Shown in pieces: positions 8,494-18,472 of a DNA stretch of 64,000 nt. The notes under the pieces are model-generated. The model worked only from the letters and a program-made list of their open reading frames with translations. It was not told the origin of the DNA and ran no database searches. Every line of letters starts with the position of its first letter. Position 1 is the stretch's first letter. The stretch is from NCBI RefSeq assembly GCF_011753055.1, contig NZ_VWWJ01000003.1, positions 406,756 to 470,755 of the forward strand. Direction: 5' to 3'. The stretch comes from Burkholderia sp. Ax-1719 (GTDB lineage Bacteria > Pseudomonadota > Gammaproteobacteria > Burkholderiales > Burkholderiaceae). Position numbers and translations under genes: made by a program.

Positions 8494-11361
8494 ATGAGCG
8501 ACAGCACGCTAGCGAAAAGCTTCGAGCCCCAGACCATCGAGGCCCACTGGGGCCCGGAATGGGAGCGTCGAGGCTACGCCGCCGCGACCTTCGAGCCCGG
8601 CCGCAAGAACTTCTCGATCCAGTTGCCGCCGCCCAACGTCACCGGCACGCTGCACATGGGCCATGCGTTCAACCAGACGATCATGGACGGCCTCACGCGC
8701 TATCACCGCATGCTCGGCGAAAACACGCTGTGGGTGCCGGGCACCGACCACGCCGGTATCGCCACGCAGATCGTGGTGGAGCGCCAGCTCGACGCGCAGA
8801 AAGTCTCGCGCCACGACCTCGGCCGCGAAAAGTTCGTCGAACGCGTGTGGGAATGGAAGCAGCAGTCCGGCTCGACCATCACGGGCCAGGTGCGCCGTCT
8901 GGGCGCGTCGATCGACTGGTCGCGCGAATACTTCACGATGGACGACAAGATGTCGACCGCCGTGCGCGATGTGTTCGTGCGTCTCTACGATCAGGGCCTG
9001 ATCTATCGCGGCAAGCGCCTCGTGAACTGGGACCCGGTGCTGGGCACCGCCGTCTCCGATCTCGAAGTGGTGAGCGAAGAAGAAGCCGGCAATCTCTGGC
9101 ATCTGCGCTACCCGCTCGCTGACGGCTCCGGCCACCTGACGGTCGCCACGACGCGCCCGGAAACCATGCTTGGCGACACCGCCGTGATGGTGCATCCGGA
9201 AGACGAGCGTTACGCGCACCTGATCGGCAAGATGGTCAAGCTGCCGCTGACGGACCGAGAGATCCCCATCATCGCCGACGAATATGTCGACCGCGAGTTC
9301 GGCACGGGTGTGGTCAAGGTCACGCCGGCGCACGACTTCAACGACTATGCGGTCGGCCAGCGCCACGGCCTGCCGATGATCGAGATCCTGACGCTCGACG
9401 CCAAGGTCAACGACAACGCGCCTGAAAAGTACCGCGGCCTGGATCGTTTCGAGGCGCGCAAGCAGGTGGTGGCCGACTTCGAAGCGATCGGCCTGCTGGA
9501 TTCGGTGCAGCCGCACAAGCTGATGGTGCCGCGCGGCGACCGCACGGGCGTCGTGATCGAGCCGATGCTGACCGACCAGTGGTTCGTGGCGATGAGCAAG
9601 CCGGCGCCGGAAGGCACCTTCAACCCGGGCAAGTCGATCACCGAAACTTCGCTCGACGTGGTGCGCAACGGCCAGATCAAGTTCGTGCCGGAAAACTGGA
9701 CCACCACGTATTACCAGTGGCTGGAAAACATCCAGGACTGGTGTATCTCGCGCCAGCTGTGGTGGGGCCACCAGATCCCGGCGTGGTACGGCGAAAACGG
9801 CGAAATCTTCGTCGCGAAGAGCGAGGAAGAAGCGCGCGCCAAGGCCGACGCCGCAGGCTACACCGGCGCGCTCAAGCGCGACGAAGACGTGCTCGACACG
9901 TGGTTCTCGTCGGCGCTGGTGCCGTTCTCGTCGCTCGGCTGGCCCGAAAAGACGCCGGAACTGGAGGCGTTCCTGCCCTCTTCCGTGCTGGTGACTGGCT
10001 TCGACATCATCTTCTTCTGGGTGGCGCGCATGGTCATGATGACCACGCACTTCACCGGTCAGGTGCCGTTCGAGACGGTCTACGTGCACGGCCTCGTGCG
10101 CGACGCCGAAGGCCAGAAGATGTCGAAGAGCAAGGGCAACACGCTCGACCCGATCGACATCGTCGACGGCATCGACCTGGAAACGCTGGTCGGCAAGCGC
10201 ACCACGGGCCTGATGAACCCGAAGCAAGCCGCCACCATCGAAAAGAAGACGCGCAAGGAATTCCCGGACGGCATCCCCGCGTTCGGCACCGACGCGCTGC
10301 GCTTCACGATGGCGTCGATGGCCACGCTCGGCCGCAACGTCAACTTCGACCTCGCGCGCTGCGAAGGCTATCGCAACTTCTGCAACAAGCTCTGGAACGC
10401 CACCCGTTTCGTGCTGATGAACTGCGAAGGCCACGATTGCGGCTTCTCGAAGCCGGGTGACTGCCAGCCGGGCGATTGCGGCCCGGGCGGCTACACGGAC
10501 TTTTCGCAGGCCGACCGCTGGATCGTCTCGCAGCTCCAGCGCGTGGAAGCCGACGTCGCCAAGGGATTTGCCGACTATCGCTTCGACAATGTGGCCAATG
10601 CCATTTACAAGTTCGTCTGGGATGAATACTGTGACTGGTATCTGGAACTGGCGAAGGTACAGATCCAGACCGGTACGCCGGAGCAGCAGCGCGCCACGCG
10701 CCGCACGCTGCTGCGCGTGCTGGAAACCGTCCTGCGCCTCGCGCACCCGGTGATTCCGTTCATCACCGAAGCGCTGTGGCAAAAGGTGGCGCCGCTGACC
10801 GACGCTTACCCCGCAGGCAAGACCGAAGGCGAAGTGTCGATCATGACGCAGGCCTACCCGGTCGCCGAACAGAAGAAGATCGACGAAGCTGCCGAACAGT
10901 GGGCTAACGACCTGAAGGCCGTGATCGATGCGTGCCGCAACCTGCGCGGCGAGATGAACCTCTCGCCCGCAACCAAAGTGCCGCTGCTGGTCACGGGCAA
11001 CGCCGAGCGCCTCACCTCGTTCGCGCCCTATGCAAAGGCGCTGGCGAAGCTCTCGGAAGTGCAGGTTATCGCCGACGAAGCGGCGCTCGACGCGGCCTCG
11101 GCGGGCGCGCCGGTTGCTATCGTAGGGACGGACAAGCTCGTGCTGAAGGTCGAAATCGACGTCGCAGCCGAACGCGAACGCCTCTCGAAGGAAATCGCGC
11201 GTCTGTCAAATGAAGTGACAAAGTGCAACGCAAAGCTGGGAAATGACAGTTTTGTAGCAAAAGCGCCGCCTGCTGTGGTTGAACAAGAGCAGAAACGACT
11301 GGCAGAATTCCAGGCAACGCTGGGCAAGCTCGCCGCGCAACTCGCGCGGCTGCCTGCCTGA
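8494..11361 (+). CDS. valS: Valyl-tRNA synthetase
   Basis: A 955-residue class I aminoacyl-tRNA synthetase that charges tRNA-Val. The HIGH signature is HMGH at residues 54-57 ([13 protein letters not shown]) and the KMSKS loop is at residues 542-546. The CP1 editing domain lies between them ([19 protein letters not shown]). The last 70 residues form the coiled-coil arm that contacts tRNA ([16 protein letters not shown]). A short Pro/Gly/Asp/Cys-rich insertion ([14 protein letters not shown], about residues 652-665) follows the catalytic core and is longer than in E. coli. The ATG at 8494 gives the normal family N-terminus. It stands alone, divergent from uvrD. Confidence 0.96.
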   Translation: MSDSTLAKSFEPQTIEAHWGPEWERRGYAAATFEPGRKNFSIQLPPPNVTGTLHMGHAFNQTIMDGLTRYHRMLGENTLWVPGTDHAGIATQIVVERQLDAQKVSRHDLGREKFVERVWEWKQQSGSTITGQVRRLGASIDWSREYFTMDDKMSTAVRDVFVRLYDQGLIYRGKRLVNWDPVLGTAVSDLEVVSEEEAGNLWHLRYPLADGSGHLTVATTRPETMLGDTAVMVHPEDERYAHLIGKMVKLPLTDREIPIIADEYVDREFGTGVVKVTPAHDFNDYAVGQRHGLPMIEILTLDAKVNDNAPEKYRGLDRFEARKQVVADFEAIGLLDSVQPHKLMVPRGDRTGVVIEPMLTDQWFVAMSKPAPEGTFNPGKSITETSLDVVRNGQIKFVPENWTTTYYQWLENIQDWCISRQLWWGHQIPAWYGENGEIFVAKSEEEARAKADAAGYTGALKRDEDVLDTWFSSALVPFSSLGWPEKTPELEAFLPSSVLVTGFDIIFFWVARMVMMTTHFTGQVPFETVYVHGLVRDAEGQKMSKSKGNTLDPIDIVDGIDLETLVGKRTTGLMNPKQAATIEKKTRKEFPDGIPAFGTDALRFTMASMATLGRNVNFDLARCEGYRNFCNKLWNATRFVLMNCEGHDCGFSKPGDCQPGDCGPGGYTDFSQADRWIVSQLQRVEADVAKGFADYRFDNVANAIYKFVWDEYCDWYLELAKVQIQTGTPEQQRATRRTLLRVLETVLRLAHPVIPFITEALWQKVAPLTDAYPAGKTEGEVSIMTQAYPVAEQKKIDEAAEQWANDLKAVIDACRNLRGEMNLSPATKVPLLVTGNAERLTSFAPYAKALAKLSEVQVIADEAALDAASAGAPVAIVGTDKLVLKVEIDVAAERERLSKEIARLSNEVTKCNAKLGNDSFVAKAPPAVVEQEQKRLAEFQATLGKLAAQLARLPA

Positions 11362-11426
11362 ATCGGCTAAGGTGAGGTCTGGCGGCGCGCGCGGCGCCAG
11401 ACCCCAAGAGGACCAGGACAACAGAC

Positions 11427-12308
11427 ATGCTAAAAGTTACCAAAGCGGTATTCCCGGTGGCGGGCCTCGGCACGCGCTTCCTTCCGGCAACGAAGGCCAG
11501 CCCGAAGGAAATGCTGCCGGTCGTCGACAAGCCGCTGATCCAGTACGCGGTGGAAGAGGCCGTGGCGGCGGGCATCACGGAGATGATTTTCGTGACGGGC
11601 CGCAGCAAGCGCGCGATCGAGGACCACTTCGACAAGTCCTACGAGATCGAGGCCGAACTCGAAGCACGCGGCAAGGCAAAGCTGCTCGAGCTGGTCCGCA
11701 ACATCAAGCCGAACAACGTGGACTGCTTCTACGTGCGCCAGCCGGAAGCGCTGGGCCTCGGCCACGCGGTCCTGTGCGCGGAAAAGCTGGTGGGCGACAA
11801 CCCGTTCGCCGTCATCCTCGCGGACGACCTGCTGTACGGCACGCCGCCCGTGATGAAGCAGATGGTCGAGGTGTTCGACCACTACCATAGCTCGGTGCTG
11901 GGCGTGGAAGAGATTCCGCCTTCGGAAACGCGCTCGTACGGCATCGTCGACGGCAAGGAGTGGGAAGACTCGATCGTCAAACTGTCCGGCATCGTCGAAA
12001 AGCCGGCGCCGGAAGTCGCGCCGTCGAATCTGGGCGTGGTGGGCCGCTATGTGCTGAAGCCGCGTATTTTCGACCACCTGCGCGCGCTCAAGCCGGGCGC
12101 GGGCGGCGAACTGCAGCTCACGGACGCGATCCAGTCGCTGCTCGCCGATGAACAGGTGCTGGCGTACAAGTATCACGGTACGCGTTTCGACTGCGGCAGC
12201 AAGCTCGGCTACCTCAAGGCGACGGTGGAATTCGCGCTGCGCCACCCGGAAGTCGCCGACGACTTCCAGGAATATCTGCGTACGCGCAACCCGGTGCTGG
12301 AAGGCTAA
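11427..12308 (+). CDS. galU: UTP--glucose-1-phosphate uridylyltransferase
   Basis: A 293-residue nucleotidyltransferase making UDP-glucose for lipopolysaccharide, exopolysaccharide and galactose metabolism. The N-terminal nucleotide-binding signature [21 protein letters not shown] begins at residue 9. Later family motifs are [39 protein letters not shown] and LADDLL. Length and start match the bacterial GalU family. It begins 65 bases after valS and ends in a strong hairpin terminator that also serves the converging tusA side. Confidence 0.95.
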   Translation: MLKVTKAVFPVAGLGTRFLPATKASPKEMLPVVDKPLIQYAVEEAVAAGITEMIFVTGRSKRAIEDHFDKSYEIEAELEARGKAKLLELVRNIKPNNVDCFYVRQPEALGLGHAVLCAEKLVGDNPFAVILADDLLYGTPPVMKQMVEVFDHYHSSVLGVEEIPPSETRSYGIVDGKEWEDSIVKLSGIVEKPAPEVAPSNLGVVGRYVLKPRIFDHLRALKPGAGGELQLTDAIQSLLADEQVLAYKYHGTRFDCGSKLGYLKATVEFALRHPEVADDFQEYLRTRNPVLEG

Positions 12309-12332
12309 AGACGCCGTTTAGCTTCCGTAACG

Positions 12333-12367
12333 AAAAAAGCCCGCAATTGTAAAATTGCGGGCTTTTT
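12333..12367. terminator. Bidirectional terminator between galU and tusA
   Basis: A 15-bp perfect stem (12334-12348 with 12353-12367) with A- and T-runs on its outer sides, so it can terminate in both directions. Confidence 0.88.
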
Positions 12368-12424
12368 CATGCGCTGCGAATTCTTGAATTCAAAAACCGG
12401 GGTGAAATCCGGCGTCGAATCGCT

Positions 12425-12658
12425 TCAGCGGCGGCGCATCAGAAACACGAACGTCTTGTCCTGCTGGGTGCTCTCGACGATCTCGTTGCCGGTCTGTTTT
12501 GCGAACGCCGCGAAATCGCGCTGCGAGCCGGGATCGGTGGCGAGAACCTTGAGTATCTGGCCGCTTTCCATATCGGCCAGCGCCTTCTTGGCGCGCAGGA
12601 TCGGCAGCGGGCAAGTCAGCCCGCGCGCATCCACTTCCTTGTGAACCTGAATCTGCAT
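12425..12658 (-). CDS. TusA/SirA-family sulfur carrier protein
   Basis: A 77-residue protein with the family signature CPLP (Cys-Pro-x-Pro) at about residues 16-19, within EVDARGLTCPLPILRAKKAL. TusA-type proteins carry a persulfide on this cysteine for tRNA thiolation, molybdenum cofactor or other sulfur transfer. The rest shows the expected beta-alpha-beta pattern (GQILKVLATDPGSQRDFAAFAKQTG). It is a stand-alone gene, 163 bases downstream of the dehydrogenase at 12822, with its own weak -10 (TAAAAT). TusA and its YeeD-type relatives cannot be separated on this evidence. Confidence 0.88.
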   Translation of the reverse strand: MQIQVHKEVDARGLTCPLPILRAKKALADMESGQILKVLATDPGSQRDFAAFAKQTGNEIVESTQQDKTFVFLMRRR

Positions 12659-12821
12659 CGGGGTTGGATCCTTCGGTGGCGCGCCGTCGATCGTGTGGCT
12701 TCACGAAGCGTGGCGGCGCTGTGCATCTGTTCGGTACGTCAGATAACAGCGATTTTACCGCAGCCACGCCGCGCCCCGCTTGCCTCGATCCCGCGCGCTC
12801 CCTTCACACGCCCCGTCAGCC

Positions 12822-13877
12822 TTAAAGCGTGACCGCCTGCCCCGTCTGCAGCGATTCTCGCAACGCATAGCCGATCCGCGTCGCCTCCAGCGCGTCTTCC
12901 AGGCTCGCCCCCTGCCCCGCTTCGGCTGCCGCGCCGTTCAGCCGCGCGCGCACCGCCGCGACGAAAGCCTGCGCCTCGATCAGGAACGCTTCCTCGAAAC
13001 GCTCGAAGAAGGTCGGCGTGCATTCGCTGCGCGCGCCGTGGGCGTCGTAGATCTCCACGCGATTCATGCGCGGCACCCGGCCGATGGCCAGCGCGCCCGC
13101 CGTGCCGATCACCTCGCTCGACGCATCGTTGCCGTGCGCCATGGTGCGCGAGGCGTAGAACATCGCCAGCTTGCCGCCCTCGAATTCGCAGATCGCCACG
13201 CCGTTGTCGACGTCGCCGAATTCACGCAGCCCTTCGTGCAGCGCCACCGCGCCCGCCGCAAACACGCGCGTGGCGCGCGGCTTGCCCAGCAGCCAGCGCG
13301 CCACGTCGATATCGTGCACGGTGCAGTCGAGGAAGATGCCGCCCGAGGTCGGCGCGAAACGCACGAAAAAGCCGTCGGGATCGTTGAGATCGCAGTTCTG
13401 CGAGCGCACCAGAAACGGCCTGCCGATCTTGCCCGCGCGTACTTTCTCGAAGGCATCGTGGTAACTCGGATCGAAACGGCGCATGAAACCGATGGTCACC
13501 TGCTGGCCCGGAAAGCGCCGCGATTCTTCGACCACGCGCTCGCATTCGGCCACATCGAGCGACAGTGGCTTTTCGCAGAAGACGTGCTTGCCCGCGTGCA
13601 AGGCATCGACAATCTGTTGCGCGTGCAACGACGAAGGCGTCACCAGCCACACGGCGTCGAGCGTATCGTCGGCGAGCAGTTGGGTGTAGTCGTTATAGAG
13701 ACGCGTTTCGGGCAGCGCCGAGCGTGCCCATGCCAGATCGTCTTCGAGCGGGCTGCACGCCGCCGCCAGTGTTGCACCGGGCACACGGTACGCCAGATTC
13801 TGCGCGTGCCGCCGCCCCAGCCGTCCGAGCCCCACCACACCCACGCGCAATGGCCGGGCACGATCGCTTGATTGCAT
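12822..13877 (-). CDS. Gfo/Idh/MocA-family oxidoreductase, probable inositol dehydrogenase paralogue
   Basis: A 351-residue NAD(P)-dependent dehydrogenase. The Rossmann fold opens with VGVVGLGRLGRRHAQNL (about residues 12-28). The family's catalytic-lysine motif EKP is in HVFCEKPLSL, and the substrate-site region is GGIFLDCTVHDIDVARWLLG. It is the third gene of the minus-strand unit rpiR-iolG-this gene, 87 bases after iolG, with an AAGGAGA ribosome site before the ATG at 13877. The context suggests it oxidises an inositol isomer such as scyllo- or D-chiro-inositol, or a ketoinositol. The exact substrate is not readable from the sequence. Confidence 0.82.
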   Translation of the reverse strand: MQSSDRARPLRVGVVGLGRLGRRHAQNLAYRVPGATLAAACSPLEDDLAWARSALPETRLYNDYTQLLADDTLDAVWLVTPSSLHAQQIVDALHAGKHVFCEKPLSLDVAECERVVEESRRFPGQQVTIGFMRRFDPSYHDAFEKVRAGKIGRPFLVRSQNCDLNDPDGFFVRFAPTSGGIFLDCTVHDIDVARWLLGKPRATRVFAAGAVALHEGLREFGDVDNGVAICEFEGGKLAMFYASRTMAHGNDASSEVIGTAGALAIGRVPRMNRVEIYDAHGARSECTPTFFERFEEAFLIEAQAFVAAVRARLNGAAAEAGQGASLEDALEATRIGYALRESLQTGQAVTL

Positions 13878-13964
13878 GGTCCGTCTCCTTTCGTGTTTGA
13901 TTCGGAATCCTGCGTATACAAAGGGCGTCGCTTTCAGAAAAGCGACGCCGATATCCTCTTCGAC

Positions 13965-14972
13965 TCAACCGCCCAGCTTCACCACGCGCCCTTCGCGCCA
14001 CGACAGCGCCGCCGCCTCGGCCAGTTCGAGCGCCTTCAGGCCATCGGCGACACTCGTGCGCACCGGCACGCCCTGCGTGACCGCCTCGTAGAAGTGCGCC
14101 ATTTCGCGCGCATACGCGGCGCGATAGCGCTCCAGGAAAAACGCTTCCGGCACGTCCTGCGCCACTGCGATCTTCGACCATGCGACCACTTCGGTCGGCT
14201 TGATGTTGCCGGCCTGCAGCATGCCTTCGCTGCCAAGAATCTCAAAGCGCTGGTCGTAACCGTAGGCCGCGCGGCGCGCCGTGTTGATCTGGCAAAGACG
14301 CCCGCGCTTCGTGCGAATCGTCACGGCCGTGGAATCGATATCGCCCGCATCGGCAATCGCCGGATCGGACAGGCAACTGCCCGTGGCATGCACGCTTTCG
14401 GCTTCATCGTCGAGAATCCAGCGGAAGATGTCGAAGTCGTGAATCAGCATGTCCTTGAAGATGCCGCCCGAATGCTTGATGTACTCGACCGGCGGCGCGC
14501 CCGGATCGCGGCTCGTCACGATCAGCATTTCCGGCGTGCCGATTTCGCCCGCATCCAGACGCGTCTTGAGCGCCGCGAAGGTGGGATCGTAGCGACGCTG
14601 AAAGCCGATCATCGCCACCACGCCCGCACGCTCGACCGCTTCGGCGCACTCGCGCGCGCGGCCGATCGCGAGATCGACAGGCTTTTCGCAGAAGATATGC
14701 TTGCCCGCCGCCGCCGACTTCAAGATCAGTTCGGAATGCGTATCGGTTGACGAGCAGATCACCGTGGCGTCGATTTCGGCATCGCCGAATGCGCTGTCGA
14801 TATCGCTCACCTGCGCGCCGTGCTGCGCCGCGAGCGCGGCAGCCGCCTCGCGATTCACGTCGATCACGTACTTCAGACGCACGCCGGGCTGGCGCGCGAG
14901 ATTTGCCGCGTGAATGCGGCCAATACGGCCCGCGCCAAATACCGCGACGTTCAGCGTCTTTCCATCAGTCAT
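13965..14972 (-). CDS. iolG: myo-Inositol 2-dehydrogenase
   Basis: A 335-residue Gfo/Idh/MocA dehydrogenase. The NAD-binding motif is VAVFGAGRIGRIHAANLARQ (about residues 9-28), followed by the catalytic-lysine segment HIFCEKPVDL and the conserved GGIFKDMLIHDFDIFRW with its metal-free active-site Asp and His. It converts myo-inositol to scyllo-inosose, the first step of the pathway continued by the plus-strand iolE, iolD, iolB and iolC. Its start overlaps the end of the rpiR gene by 8 bases, so it is translationally coupled to its probable regulator. Confidence 0.92.
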   Translation of the reverse strand: MTDGKTLNVAVFGAGRIGRIHAANLARQPGVRLKYVIDVNREAAAALAAQHGAQVSDIDSAFGDAEIDATVICSSTDTHSELILKSAAAGKHIFCEKPVDLAIGRARECAEAVERAGVVAMIGFQRRYDPTFAALKTRLDAGEIGTPEMLIVTSRDPGAPPVEYIKHSGGIFKDMLIHDFDIFRWILDDEAESVHATGSCLSDPAIADAGDIDSTAVTIRTKRGRLCQINTARRAAYGYDQRFEILGSEGMLQAGNIKPTEVVAWSKIAVAQDVPEAFFLERYRAAYAREMAHFYEAVTQGVPVRTSVADGLKALELAEAAALSWREGRVVKLGG

Positions 14973-15855
14973 CGTATCCTCCAGGATCGGTCGATTCTTC
15001 TACGTTGAGTTCGAGCCGGTAGGCGAGCGCCACGAACAGCGCCTGGCACAGGCAGAACGTGCTGGTCAGCGAACGGAACGCAAACGCGCTCCCCTCTTTC
15101 ACATAGAGTTGCGCGTCGGCGTGACGCGCGAGTGGCGAAAGCTGGCTATCGGTGATGACGAGCGTCTTTGCCTGATGCTGCTGCGCCGCGCGCAGGCAGT
15201 ACTGCGTTTCCTTGCCGTAGGGCGCGAAGCTGATGGCGACCACCACGTCGCCCTTCTTCACGCTGCGGATCTGCTCGTGATACATGCCGCCGAGGCCCGA
15301 GATCAGATGCACGCGTTTGCGCGTGTGCTGCAGCGCATAGACGATGTAGCTCGCCACCGGAAACGAGCGGCGCACGCCGATCACGTAAATGTTGTCGGCG
15401 TGTTCGAGCATCTGCACGGCGGCGTCGAATTGCGCGTCGTCGAGGCCCGCTTCCAGTTCGTCCAGGCCGCTGCGGCACGCGCCGATGAATTCGCGCGCCA
15501 CCGTGCCGCCCAGTTCCGGGCTGGCCTCGCCGTCCTTGGCGTCGATCAACTGGCGAATGCGCTGCTGATAGCTCGTGGCCGATACGCCCTGGCCCGCATA
15601 CGCCTGGCGGAACACCGCCTGCAGATCGGAAAAACCCGAAAAGCCGAAGCGCTGCGCAAAGCGCACCACCGCCGACGGATGCACGCCGCAACTCGCGGCG
15701 ATGTCGCTGGTGCGATCCATCATCACGCTCGCGCGGTTCTGTTCGATATACGTCGCGATGCTTTTGAGCTGCCTCGGCAACGCTTCGTACTCGTGTGCGA
15801 TGCGCTGCATCAATTCGTCTACGCCTGCTACAGCGTCGCTGGTTTCATCCGCCAT
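14965..15855 (-). CDS. MurR/RpiR-family transcriptional regulator, probable inositol regulator (IolR-like)
   Basis: A 296-residue regulator. The N-terminal helix-turn-helix (about residues 20-85) includes DIAASCGVHPSAVVRFAQRFGFSGF. A C-terminal SIS domain (about residues 135-265) has IYVIGVRRS and DVVVAISFAPYGKET, for binding a sugar phosphate. It heads the minus-strand unit and is divergent from the inositol transport/catabolic operon. RpiR-type IolR proteins repress iol genes in alpha-proteobacteria. The ATG at 15855 was chosen because the frame upstream has no family resemblance. A TGGAA-N6-TTCCA palindrome in the shared control region is a likely target. Confidence 0.9.
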   Translation of the reverse strand: MADETSDAVAGVDELMQRIAHEYEALPRQLKSIATYIEQNRASVMMDRTSDIAASCGVHPSAVVRFAQRFGFSGFSDLQAVFRQAYAGQGVSATSYQQRIRQLIDAKDGEASPELGGTVAREFIGACRSGLDELEAGLDDAQFDAAVQMLEHADNIYVIGVRRSFPVASYIVYALQHTRKRVHLISGLGGMYHEQIRSVKKGDVVVAISFAPYGKETQYCLRAAQQHQAKTLVITDSQLSPLARHADAQLYVKEGSAFAFRSLTSTFCLCQALFVALAYRLELNVEESTDPGGYDD

Positions 15856-15967
15856 GATCGTTTTCCCTGCTTTTTTCCTGCCATTTGCCGCACTGCCGCA
15901 AACCCTTGCTGGGCGGGCGTTCGGGCGAAGGCTAACGGAGCCGATTATAGGCAGCGCGCCATCAGAT

Positions 15968-15983
15968 TGGAACAGATTTTCCA
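15968..15983. promoter_or_regulatory. Candidate RpiR/IolR operator in the divergent iol control region
   Basis: TGGAACAGATTTTCCA has TGGAA and TTCCA arms with a 6-base spacer. From memory, the RpiR-type IolR of Sinorhizobium meliloti recognises GGAA-N6-TTCC, and this is an exact match. The site lies between the regulator gene and the transporter operon. Confidence 0.55.
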
Positions 15984-16007
15984 TTTTTATTTGCAATGAA
16001 ATTTCTG

Positions 16008-16036
16008 TTGCAAGCGCTTGGACGATCGCCTAATCT
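16008..16036 (+). promoter_or_regulatory. Sigma-70 promoter of the inositol transport/catabolic operon, with overlapping palindrome
   Basis: TTGCAA (16008-16013) and TAATCT (16031-16036) are separated by 17 bases. The spacer contains the perfect palindrome CAAGCGCTTG (16011-16020), which has the core form of LacI/GalR-type operators. A second TTGCAA at 15991-15996 may serve the opposite strand. Confidence 0.5.
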
Positions 16037-16111
16037 TGTCGATGAGCGCCGGAGAATTCGCTCGCGGGGCTCACCCCAAAAACGAACGACAGACCGAGAA
16101 AGGTGGAGACA

Positions 16112-17185
16112 ATGACGCAACGCAAGGGCAAGACCATGCTCCGAAGGCTGGCTGCGGCAATCACGCTGGCAGTTGGTGTGACCGGCTTGAGCGCGGGTTT
16201 GACCGTCATGACCGCACAATCGGCGCAGGCCGCCGACGCGCACTTCGTCCTGATCAGCCATGCGCCGGATTCGGACTCGTGGTGGAACGTGATCAAGAAC
16301 GCCATCAAACAGGCCGACGAAGACTTCAACGTCGAAACCGACTACCGCAATCCGCCCAACGGCGACATCGCCGACATGGCGCGCCTGATCGAACAGGCGG
16401 CCGCGCGCAATTACGACGGCGTCATCACCACCATTGCCGACTTTGACGTGCTCAAGAGCTCGATCGGCAAGGTCACGGCCAAGAAGATCCCGCTCGTCAC
16501 CATCAATTCCGGCACCGAGGAACAAAGCGAACAGCTCGGCGCGATCATGCACGTGGGCCAGCCCGAATACGTGGCGGGCCACGCCGCTGGCGAAAAGGCC
16601 AAGGCAGCGGGCGTGAAGTCGTTCCTGTGCGTGAACCACATCGCCACCAACACAGTGTCGTTCGATCGCTGCCGTGGTTTCGCCGATGCGATTGGCGTGG
16701 ACTACAAGACCTCGACGATCGACTCGGGCCAGGACCCGACGGAAATCCAGTCGAAGGTCAGCGCCTTCCTGCGCAACCACCCGAACACCGGCGCGATCCT
16801 CACGCTCGGCCCCGTGCCGGCGGCGGCCACGCTCAAGGCGGTCCAGCAGATGGGCCTCGCGGGCAAGATCTACTTCTGCACCTTCGACTTCTCGGATGAA
16901 ATCGCCAAGGCCATCCGCGCCGGCACGATCCAGTTCGCCATCGACCAGCAGCCGTACCTGCAGGGCTATATCCCGGTGGCGGTGCTGGCGATCGTGAAGA
17001 AGGATCACACCACCGATCCGGCCAAGATCCGCCAGATTCTGGAAGCCAATCCGAAGTTCAAGCAGCGCCTCGATACCTATGGCCTGCAACCGTCCTACGG
17101 CCCGAAGAACATCCGCTCGGGTCCGGGCTTCATCACCAAGGAGAATCTGGACAAGGTCGTGAAGTACGCGGGTCAGTACCGCTGA
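16112..17185 (+). CDS. Periplasmic sugar (inositol) ABC transporter substrate-binding protein
   Basis: A 357-residue type I periplasmic binding protein of the ribose/inositol class. A signal peptide spans about residues 1-36 (charged MTQRKGKTMLRR, hydrophobic core, AQSAQAA cleavage region). The mature part has the family pattern HFVLISHAPDSDSWWNVIKNAIKQADEDF, TITTIAD and TIDSGQDPTEIQ. The ATG at 16112 has a GGTGGAG site just upstream. It is the first gene of the plus-strand unit with permease, ATPase and iolCDEB, so it very likely captures myo-inositol. The ligand is inferred from context. Confidence 0.9.
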   Translation: MTQRKGKTMLRRLAAAITLAVGVTGLSAGLTVMTAQSAQAADAHFVLISHAPDSDSWWNVIKNAIKQADEDFNVETDYRNPPNGDIADMARLIEQAAARNYDGVITTIADFDVLKSSIGKVTAKKIPLVTINSGTEEQSEQLGAIMHVGQPEYVAGHAAGEKAKAAGVKSFLCVNHIATNTVSFDRCRGFADAIGVDYKTSTIDSGQDPTEIQSKVSAFLRNHPNTGAILTLGPVPAAATLKAVQQMGLAGKIYFCTFDFSDEIAKAIRAGTIQFAIDQQPYLQGYIPVAVLAIVKKDHTTDPAKIRQILEANPKFKQRLDTYGLQPSYGPKNIRSGPGFITKENLDKVVKYAGQYR

Positions 17186-17289
17186 TCTATCGGTTCTTTT
17201 CGTCAGTCACGCGCGGCGGCGCGACTCTGCCGCGCGTCTAATTACCGGGTCATGTCATCCAGCACAGACTCGGGTAGATAGGAGACATC

Positions 17290-18459
17290 ATGGGTGTAGC
17301 CGGCAAACACTTTCCCTCGCACGCACCGGACGGCAGCGACGCCGCCACGCCGCCCGCGGCCAACGCCGCGGCCGCAGGCGACGAACGCGTGCGCCATGAA
17401 TCGTGGTTCGGTCATCTGCTCGGCCGACCGGAATTCGCCGCGATTTCGGGAACCGTGCTCGTGTTCGCCGTGTTCGCGATTGGCGCAGGCGGGTCCGGGA
17501 TGTTCGACCTCGACGGCGTAATGAACTGGTCTCAAGTTGCTGCTTATTTAGGTATCCTTGCCGTTGGCGCATGTCTGTTGATGATTGCCGGCGAGTTCGA
17601 TCTTTCCATCGGCTCGATGATCGGCTTCGCGGGCATGATGGTCGCCATCCCCACGATGTATTTCCACTGGCCGATTGCGCTGTCGATCCTGTTTGCGTTC
17701 GTGGGCTGCACGGCTCTCGGCGCGCTCAACGGCTACCTCGTGATGCGCACGCGGCTGCCCTCGTTCATCGTCACGCTTGCGTTCCTGTTCATCCTGCGCG
17801 GTCTGACGCTCGCCCTCTCGATCATGTTCGCCGACCGCACCATCGTGTCCGGTGTGGGCGACGTCGCCAAAGCGGACTTCATCACCAACCTGCTGTTCCA
17901 TGGCACCGCGTTCAAGGGCCTGTTCGTTGGTCTGGCGCATATCGGCATCGGCAAGATGCTGGATAACGGTCAGCCGCTCGTCCCCGGCATCCCCAAGGTG
18001 ATTCTGTGGTGGATCGCGCTCGTGATCATCGGCGCTTTCACGCTGGCGAAGACGCGCTACGGCAACTGGATCTTCGCCGTGGGCGGCGATGCGAACGCCG
18101 CCAAGAACGTGGGCGTGCCGGTCAAGCGCGTCAAGATCTCGCTCTTCATGCTGACCGCGTTCTGCTCGTGCCTGTTTGCGGTGCTGCAGGTGTGCGATAT
18201 CGGTTCGGCCGCTGCCGACCGTGGCCTGCAGAAGGAATTCGAAGCGATCATCGCCGCGGTGATCGGCGGCTCGCTGCTCACGGGCGGTTATGGATCGGTG
18301 ATTGGCGCAGCGTTTGGCGCGCTGATCTTCGGCGTGGTGCAGATCGGCATCACGTACACGAATATCGATTCGGACTGGTTCCGCGTGTTCCTCGGCGGCA
18401 TGCTGCTGGTCGCCGTGCTGTTCAACCACTATGTGCGCCGCCGCGTCGCGCAATCGTAA
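17290..18459 (+). CDS. Sugar (inositol) ABC transporter permease
   Basis: A 389-residue inner-membrane protein of the RbsC/FrcC type. A polar N-terminal stretch of about 45 residues is followed by about nine or ten hydrophobic segments. The conserved cytoplasmic coupling loop is visible as NAAKNVGVPVKRVKISLFML, and GSLLTGGYGSVIGAAFGALIFG is typical of the family. It forms the translocation pore for the upstream binding protein. The GGAGACATC ribosome site fixes the start at 17290. The gene ends 13 bases before the ATPase gene. Confidence 0.92.
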   Translation: MGVAGKHFPSHAPDGSDAATPPAANAAAAGDERVRHESWFGHLLGRPEFAAISGTVLVFAVFAIGAGGSGMFDLDGVMNWSQVAAYLGILAVGACLLMIAGEFDLSIGSMIGFAGMMVAIPTMYFHWPIALSILFAFVGCTALGALNGYLVMRTRLPSFIVTLAFLFILRGLTLALSIMFADRTIVSGVGDVAKADFITNLLFHGTAFKGLFVGLAHIGIGKMLDNGQPLVPGIPKVILWWIALVIIGAFTLAKTRYGNWIFAVGGDANAAKNVGVPVKRVKISLFMLTAFCSCLFAVLQVCDIGSAAADRGLQKEFEAIIAAVIGGSLLTGGYGSVIGAAFGALIFGVVQIGITYTNIDSDWFRVFLGGMLLVAVLFNHYVRRRVAQS

Positions 18460-18472
18460 GCCGGAGGCCAAC

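Noticed and set aside
10438..10491. PGDC-rich insertion in ValS as a novel metal-binding module
   Set aside because: Short and lying in a variable linker; I recall similar cysteine/proline-rich linkers in other Burkholderia ValS proteins, so it is probably ordinary variation.
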